Below, piece after piece: positions 7,897 to 11,732 of a DNA stretch of 11,732 nt (position 1 is its first letter; each line of letters opens with the position of its first letter). The position numbers and the translations under genes are program-made. Origin of the DNA: Gammaproteobacteria bacterium (GTDB taxonomy: Bacteria; Pseudomonadota; Gammaproteobacteria; J113). The stretch lies in contig RFJX01000259.1 of assembly GCA_003694425.1 (NCBI GenBank), positions 1-11,732 of the forward strand, read 5' to 3'. The notes under the pieces were generated by a model that made no database searches, was not told the DNA's origin, and worked only from the letters and a program-made list of their open reading frames with translations.

Positions 7897-7914
7897 TGTC
7901 ACCGACCGGTGACA
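7897..7914. repeat. Inverted repeat TGTCACCG-AC-CGGTGACA after pgaB
   Basis: Eight-base arms (7897-7904 and 7907-7914) are perfectly complementary and separated by two bases, ending 5 bp from the pgaB stop codon. As RNA it could form a stem of about 7 bp at the 3' end of pgaAB, but no T-tract follows on the minus strand, so it is not a typical terminator. It could also be an operator or the tip of a mobile-element end. Confidence 0.55.
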
Positions 7915-7919
7915 GCGGC

Positions 7920-9887
7920 TCAGGGACGGGGGTAAGGGTAGTCGCTGACCGAGATCAGGGAATGGAGTGGCTGCAGCGGTGGCTGGCCGGCGATGAAATC
8001 GTCCGGATAGTAGCCGAGGTGGCGGATGCCCCGGTTGCGCAGCAGGTTGATCCAGGCCTCCAGTTCAGAGAGGTGGACGGTCCTGCCGCTGCGCCAGTCC
8101 CTTGCCTGCAGCTCGAACAGGGTATGCCGGGCGGCATCATTACCCAGGGCCAGGACCCGGTCCGCCAGCCGGTCGAGCCAGCGCAGAGGTTCCCGGGCAC
8201 CCTCCATGTAGGGCATCGCCATCACCGCCGTGTAGTCGTAGGCACGGAGGAAATCCCGGTAGTCCTGACCCAGCCAGGCGACGCTCTCCGGCTCGAGGAT
8301 GGCACGGGCGTAGAGGTTGCGGGCGGTCCTGAGGGCGGGCTGGTAGCGCCGGACCTCGGCGGCCAGCTCCAGGGTGAAGTCGGTCAGCCATTGCGCCTTG
8401 AGCCGCGCCCAGCGACCAGCAGTGGCGGGATCGGCGCGCAGCGCCTCGAGGCTATCCGGCAGGTGCCACTGCTCGCGATAGACCCGCAGGGCTGCAGGCC
8501 CGGCATCCTCGTGGTCGTCCAGGGTGGCGTCGTCGTGGAACAGGAGCCCGGCGAAGCGCGCTGCCCGACCCAGATCGGCGTAGATCTGGCGGATGATGCG
8601 CCGCGCCTCGGGCTGGAAGGGGGAGAGGCGGCGGTAGCGGCCCGGGGCGTGTATTTCACCGTCGTCGCGCTGTACCCCGAGGCGCCGGGCGAGCGCCGCA
8701 TCGGGCAGGTCGAAGGCCAGGACCGGCAGCCAGGCATAGACCTGCACCCCGGCCCGGGTGCGCAGCTGCCACGCAACCCGGCTGAACAGGTCGGCGCGCA
8801 TCGGCAGGTGGCGGTTCCTGAAGTAGAGGGCGTCGGCGGTCCCGTCCCCGTCCGGATCGGCGTAGGCCTGGAGGAAGACCGCGGAGGGCTGCAGACGGTA
8901 GATGCGGGAGACGAGCCGGTCCAGGTTGGCCGCCTGGGCCGCCGGATCCGGGTCGTAGAGGTAGTCCAGGTCCACGTGGGCCACCCGCAGGGGAGTCCGG
9001 TCCGGCTCCCGGCGCAGCATGGCGGCGATGGTCCCGGCGCCGGGATTGCGCTCGATCAGATGGCGGCCGATCCGCTCCAGGTGGTCGAGGGTGGGCGGAG
9101 TGTCGTCCTCCAGGGTGAGGGTGATCGGCAGGCCCAGCCCGGCGGCCCACTCCACCGTCTCCAGGGTGTGGGCCCCGTAGGGCCAGACCATCACCCGGGG
9201 CCGGCGGCCGGTGCGCCGTTCGATGATCTCCATCGAGCGGGCCAGGTCCCCGCTCACCCGGGCGCGATAGGCCGCCTCGCTCTCGTAGCCCCGTCCCGGG
9301 ACATAGCGCCGGGTGACGGCCGCGGGCATGGCGTTGCCCTGGGGATTTCCCTGGATCCCGTGGTGCAGGTCGTGACTGTGGGAGGCGAACTCGACCAGAC
9401 CCGAGGCCTGCATCTCCCGGATCTGCTCCCAGGTCAGGAACTCCTCCCTGGCCTTGTACTCGTTTCCGTACAGGACCCGGCTGCCGGGCGGGGCCTCCAG
9501 CCAGCTGGTCACCAGGGCCATCACCGCGGGATAGCCGTAGAGTTTCAGCAACGGGTAGATACGGGTGTAGAAGCTCCGGTAGCCGTCGTCGAAGGTGAGC
9601 AGCACGGCCTTGTCCGGCAGCGGCCGCCGGCCCTCGCGGGCGGCAATCAGGTCGTCGATGGAGACCGGGCGGTAGCCGTGATCGCGCAGCCAGTTGAGGT
9701 GCCGCACCAGGTGGTCGGTGGAGACCGCGTAGGGGTCGCGATCCAGGTCGCCGACGACGTCGTCCCGGACCTCGTGATAGCAGAGGACCTCGAAGTCCGA
9801 CCGGGGCCGCTCGCCGGCGACCGCGGACAGGGCAAGGAATGCACACGCGCACAGCAGGAGAGACAGCCTCCGGGCAGAACGGGCCAT
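7920..9887 (-). CDS. pgaB: PgaB, PNAG de-N-acetylase with C-terminal hydrolase-like domain
   Basis: PgaB removes part of the acetyl groups from PNAG in the periplasm so that PgaA can export it. ATG 9887 gives 655 residues (E. coli 672) and starts with a signal peptide; an ATG further upstream would destroy it. GGAGGT at 9905-9900 lies 12 bp before the start, inside pgaA. The CE4 domain (about 32-290) shows CYHEV, TFDDGY with D100 and D101, and the metal histidines H170 and H175 in FASHSHDLHHG. The C-terminal GH153-type domain (about 300-640) shows HVDLDYLYD and LLFHDDATL with D452, the position of the E. coli catalytic Asp after the same 14-residue offset. The signal peptide ends LSAVAG with no lipobox, whereas E. 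coli PgaB is an outer-membrane lipoprotein. The pgaA stop lies 2 bp upstream. Confidence 0.96.
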   Translation of the reverse strand: MARSARRLSLLLCACAFLALSAVAGERPRSDFEVLCYHEVRDDVVGDLDRDPYAVSTDHLVRHLNWLRDHGYRPVSIDDLIAAREGRRPLPDKAVLLTFDDGYRSFYTRIYPLLKLYGYPAVMALVTSWLEAPPGSRVLYGNEYKAREEFLTWEQIREMQASGLVEFASHSHDLHHGIQGNPQGNAMPAAVTRRYVPGRGYESEAAYRARVSGDLARSMEIIERRTGRRPRVMVWPYGAHTLETVEWAAGLGLPITLTLEDDTPPTLDHLERIGRHLIERNPGAGTIAAMLRREPDRTPLRVAHVDLDYLYDPDPAAQAANLDRLVSRIYRLQPSAVFLQAYADPDGDGTADALYFRNRHLPMRADLFSRVAWQLRTRAGVQVYAWLPVLAFDLPDAALARRLGVQRDDGEIHAPGRYRRLSPFQPEARRIIRQIYADLGRAARFAGLLFHDDATLDDHEDAGPAALRVYREQWHLPDSLEALRADPATAGRWARLKAQWLTDFTLELAAEVRRYQPALRTARNLYARAILEPESVAWLGQDYRDFLRAYDYTAVMAMPYMEGAREPLRWLDRLADRVLALGNDAARHTLFELQARDWRSGRTVHLSELEAWINLLRNRGIRHLGYYPDDFIAGQPPLQPLHSLISVSDYPYPRP

Positions 9888-9889
9888 GC

Positions 9890-11731
9890 TCACAGCTTCA
9901 CCTCCAGACTGCCGAAATAGCGGGTCTGGAACTCCACGTCGCCGTCGTAGACCCGCCGCGCGCGGCTGTAGCCCAGGCCAAGGGTGAAGCGGTCGGAGAA
10001 CTTCCATTCATGCTGGTAGCGGATGGTCCAGGTGTGGTCGCCGGCGAACCCCGTCTCCCAGTAGCCGCCGCCGGAGAGGGTCAGGCGGTGGGCGTACTCC
10101 TGTTCGTAGCGCCGGTACATGACCCAGCGCGAGTCCAGGGAACCCTCCACGGCGAGGTCGTTTTCCGGGTTGTAGTAGACGGGGCCGCGCAGGGTGTTGT
10201 GCGAGGCGTAGGTATCGACCCTTCCCTCCACCCGCCACAGGGGCCGGGTGAGCAGGCGCTGGCGCAGATGGGCCCCGAGGGCATAGCGGTTGTTGCCGTC
10301 GCTCATGTGCAGGTAATCGAGCGCCACCCCGGCCTCCCGCGATTCGTGCCAGCGGTAGGCGGCGCTGGCAGCGAGCCGGTGACCGCGGATCCCGGCGTGC
10401 TGGCCACGCAGCGGCATGGAGGCGCTGTTCAGCTCCGCGGCGGCGCCGAGGCGCCAGTGGTCGTCGACCCGCCAGGCCCCGTTCAGGGCCAGCCCGACGG
10501 CGCCATTGTCGGCGGTACCGGCCGAGAGCTCGCCGGAGAGCGTCACTCCCTCCCGGCGGTATTCGAGTCCCGCCCCGGGGCGGTGGTTGTGGCCGGTGCC
10601 CTCGTCGAACAGCGCCTCCTCGTAGCGGTCGTGGACGAAGAGCCGCCAGTAGTGGCGCAGCGGTGAGGAGTAGATCCAGAACTGCCCCAGCCACTCCTCG
10701 CTGCCGAAGGTCCCGCCGGTGGAACTGCCATAGCCGGTCTCGGCGATGAAGAGCGGGCGGTTGTGATTGCGCCAGCGGCGCAGCTCGCGCTGCGCGTGGA
10801 GATTTTCCGGGTATTCCCGCGCCAGGGACTCCGTGCGCCGCTCCGCCTCCGGGAAGCGCTGCAGGTCCAGGGCGGCGGCGGCCGCGCCGATCCGGGCGCC
10901 GGTCAGGGCCGGCTCCTGCCGGAGCAGCCGCAGGTAGGTCTCGTAGGCGCGTTTCTCCCAGCCGCGCCAGCGCCAGACCGTGGCCAGCTCCTGCTGCAGC
11001 TCGGTGTTCTCGGGGCCGAGATCGAGCATCGCCTCGAGACGTGCCTCGGCGGCCTGGAGGTCATCCGCGTAGGCGCGGGCCATGGCCGCGGTCAGATCGG
11101 CGGTGAAACGGCGCGGGTTCTGCAGGTGACCGCGTCCGTCCTCCGTGCGCCGCCAGACCGGTTCACTGGCGGCCAGGGCATCGATCAGCTCCAGCGCCTC
11201 GTAATGCCGCTCCTGCTCGACGAGGGCGTAGAACAGCGACAGGCGGGCATTGTAGTTGCGTGGGTCGTGGTCGAGGACGCGCCGGTAGAGCGCGCCGGCC
11301 TCTTCCGGCCGGCGCAGATAGAGCAGGGCGTCGCCGGCGGCGAGCAGCACATAGTCCGGCAGCTCGATGCCTGCCTCCCGCAGTTGCCGGTAGTGCCGTT
11401 CCACCTCCGCCATGCGCACCCGGTCCCGCAGGGCGATCATGCGATCGAAGAGCAGGCGCCGGTTGGCATGGAGCGAGAGATCGAGCCGGTCCCAGTCGCA
11501 GCGGCAGGCGGCATCCAGGCGTGCCAGCGCCCGGTCGGTATCCTCGAAGCGGCGCGCCGGGGTGGGCGGGGGCAGTTCGCCCCAGCGGATGGTCTGTGCC
11601 GCCAGGTCCGCCCGCAGCGCCTGCTCCAGCGCCCGGTCGGCGGCAGCGGGGTGCCGTTCCAGGTCTGGTTGCTGAAGCCGAAGATCATCACCGCGATGTT
11701 GACCAGCGGGGGGTTGACCAGCGGGGGGTTG
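9890..11731 (-). CDS. pgaA: PgaA, PNAG export porin with TPR domain, 5' end missing
   Basis: PgaA is the outer-membrane exporter of deacetylated PNAG: periplasmic TPRs feed a beta-barrel. The frame is open to the window edge, giving 613 residues of about 800. Helical TPR-like repeats run to about visible residue 325 (for example RPEEAGALYRRVLDHDPRNY, then YADDLQAAEARLEAMLD). From HNRPLFIAETGYGSSTGG (about 10760 down) the sequence alternates as beta-strands to the C-terminus. The family segment QTIRWGELPPP and RFEDTDRALARLDA fall in the TPR part. The last residue is Leu (FGSLEVKL), not the usual Phe/Tyr/Trp. In the last ~87 bases (11645-11731) codon use in this frame is abnormal, so the true pgaA sequence may begin only near 11645. 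pgaB starts 2 bp downstream. Confidence 0.92.
   Translation of the reverse strand, partial: QPPAGQPPAGQHRGDDLRLQQPDLERHPAAADRALEQALRADLAAQTIRWGELPPPTPARRFEDTDRALARLDAACRCDWDRLDLSLHANRRLLFDRMIALRDRVRMAEVERHYRQLREAGIELPDYVLLAAGDALLYLRRPEEAGALYRRVLDHDPRNYNARLSLFYALVEQERHYEALELIDALAASEPVWRRTEDGRGHLQNPRRFTADLTAAMARAYADDLQAAEARLEAMLDLGPENTELQQELATVWRWRGWEKRAYETYLRLLRQEPALTGARIGAAAAALDLQRFPEAERRTESLAREYPENLHAQRELRRWRNHNRPLFIAETGYGSSTGGTFGSEEWLGQFWIYSSPLRHYWRLFVHDRYEEALFDEGTGHNHRPGAGLEYRREGVTLSGELSAGTADNGAVGLALNGAWRVDDHWRLGAAAELNSASMPLRGQHAGIRGHRLAASAAYRWHESREAGVALDYLHMSDGNNRYALGAHLRQRLLTRPLWRVEGRVDTYASHNTLRGPVYYNPENDLAVEGSLDSRWVMYRRYEQEYAHRLTLSGGGYWETGFAGDHTWTIRYQHEWKFSDRFTLGLGYSRARRVYDGDVEFQTRYFGSLEVKL
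9900..9905 (-). promoter_or_regulatory. Ribosome binding site of pgaB inside pgaA
   Basis: GGAGGT on the minus strand (9905-9900) precedes pgaB ATG 9887 by 12 bp, a little far, and overlaps the last pgaA codons. With stop and start only 2 bp apart, pgaA and pgaB are probably translationally coupled. Confidence 0.6.
11640..11730 (-). other. Edge segment with coding signal outside the pgaA frame
   Basis: Read on the minus strand one base off the pgaA frame, this stretch gives VNIAVMIFGFSNQTWNG and all 30 codons from 11730 to 11641 end in G or C. The pgaA frame here has 17 of 29 codons ending in A or T. The plus strand read in the frame with the same wobble positions (VPFQVWLLKPKIITAML) fits equally well. 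It may be another gene joined to pgaA, a frameshifted part of pgaA, or assembly error. I do not recognise the peptide. Confidence 0.35.
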
Positions 11732-11732
11732 A
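11699..11732. repeat. 15-bp tandem repeat at the window edge
   Basis: The unit TTGACCAGCGGGGGG occurs twice in perfect tandem (11699-11713, 11714-11728), followed by TTGA, the start of a third copy cut by the window edge. Fifteen bases keep any reading frame (P-P-L-V-N or P-P-A-G-Q on the minus strand). It could be a true repeat or a contig-end artefact. Confidence 0.75.

Noticed and set aside
7655..7912. 85-codon plus-strand frame across the pgaB-pgaC gap
   Set aside because: It contains a hydrophobic stretch but has no ribosome site, begins inside pgaC antisense, and its end is made of the 20-bp repeats. I treat the gap as regulatory or relic DNA.
7854..9920. 688-codon plus-strand open frame antisense to pgaB
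   Set aside because: PgaB on the other strand has intact deacetylase and hydrolase motifs. The plus-strand product is rich in Gly, Val, Gln and Pro without domains, a mirror effect of high GC third positions.
1..11732. CRISPR array, tRNA, rRNA or intact insertion sequence
   Set aside because: Read on both strands: no regularly spaced repeat units, no tRNA-like or rRNA-like segments, and no transposase reading frame.

Overview
The window is high-GC DNA with the gene content and order of a gammaproteobacterial chromosome. It holds a ribF-ileS-lspA-ispH core run facing a poly-N-acetylglucosamine (PNAG) exopolysaccharide locus. GC-rich codon use is uniform in nearly all genes. Placement near halophilic or sulfur-oxidising gammaproteobacteria (Chromatiales-like) is a guess from gene order and GC only.

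Left half, plus strand (1-5841): the 3' end of ribF, then ileS, lspA, ispH and a PfkB-family sugar/nucleoside kinase. ribF-ileS and ileS-lspA overlap by 4 and 8 bp, as expected for translational coupling. A 92-bp gap separates lspA from ispH. It carries a GC-rich hairpin and a good sigma70-type promoter, so ispH and the kinase probably form their own transcription unit. The fkpB gene that often sits between lspA and ispH is absent. The products serve flavin cofactor synthesis, Ile-tRNA charging, lipoprotein signal-peptide removal and the last step of the MEP isoprenoid pathway; the kinase substrate is uncertain.

Right half, minus strand (5879 to the window end): a pgaABCD locus transcribed toward the housekeeping genes. 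PgaA (outer-membrane export, 5' end cut) and PgaB (periplasmic de-N-acetylase/hydrolase) are 2 bp apart. PgaC (inner-membrane synthase) and PgaD (its partner) overlap by 4 bp. Together they would make, partly deacetylate and export PNAG for biofilm matrix. Catalytic residues of PgaB and PgaC are intact.

The least ordinary segment is the 251-bp gap between pgaB and pgaC (7669-7919). It is partly AT-rich in a GC-rich setting. It holds a candidate pgaCD promoter, two 20-bp direct repeats 31 bp apart (one with a perfect TGTGA-N6-TCACA core) and two palindromes next to the pgaB stop. It may be a cAMP- or c-di-GMP-responsive control region that splits the operon, or the scar of a mobile element. 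A second oddity is the right edge: in the last ~90 bases the coding signal leaves the pgaA frame and the sequence ends in a 15-bp tandem repeat, suggesting a frameshift, rearrangement or contig-end artefact. I see no clear evidence of a wholly new system.
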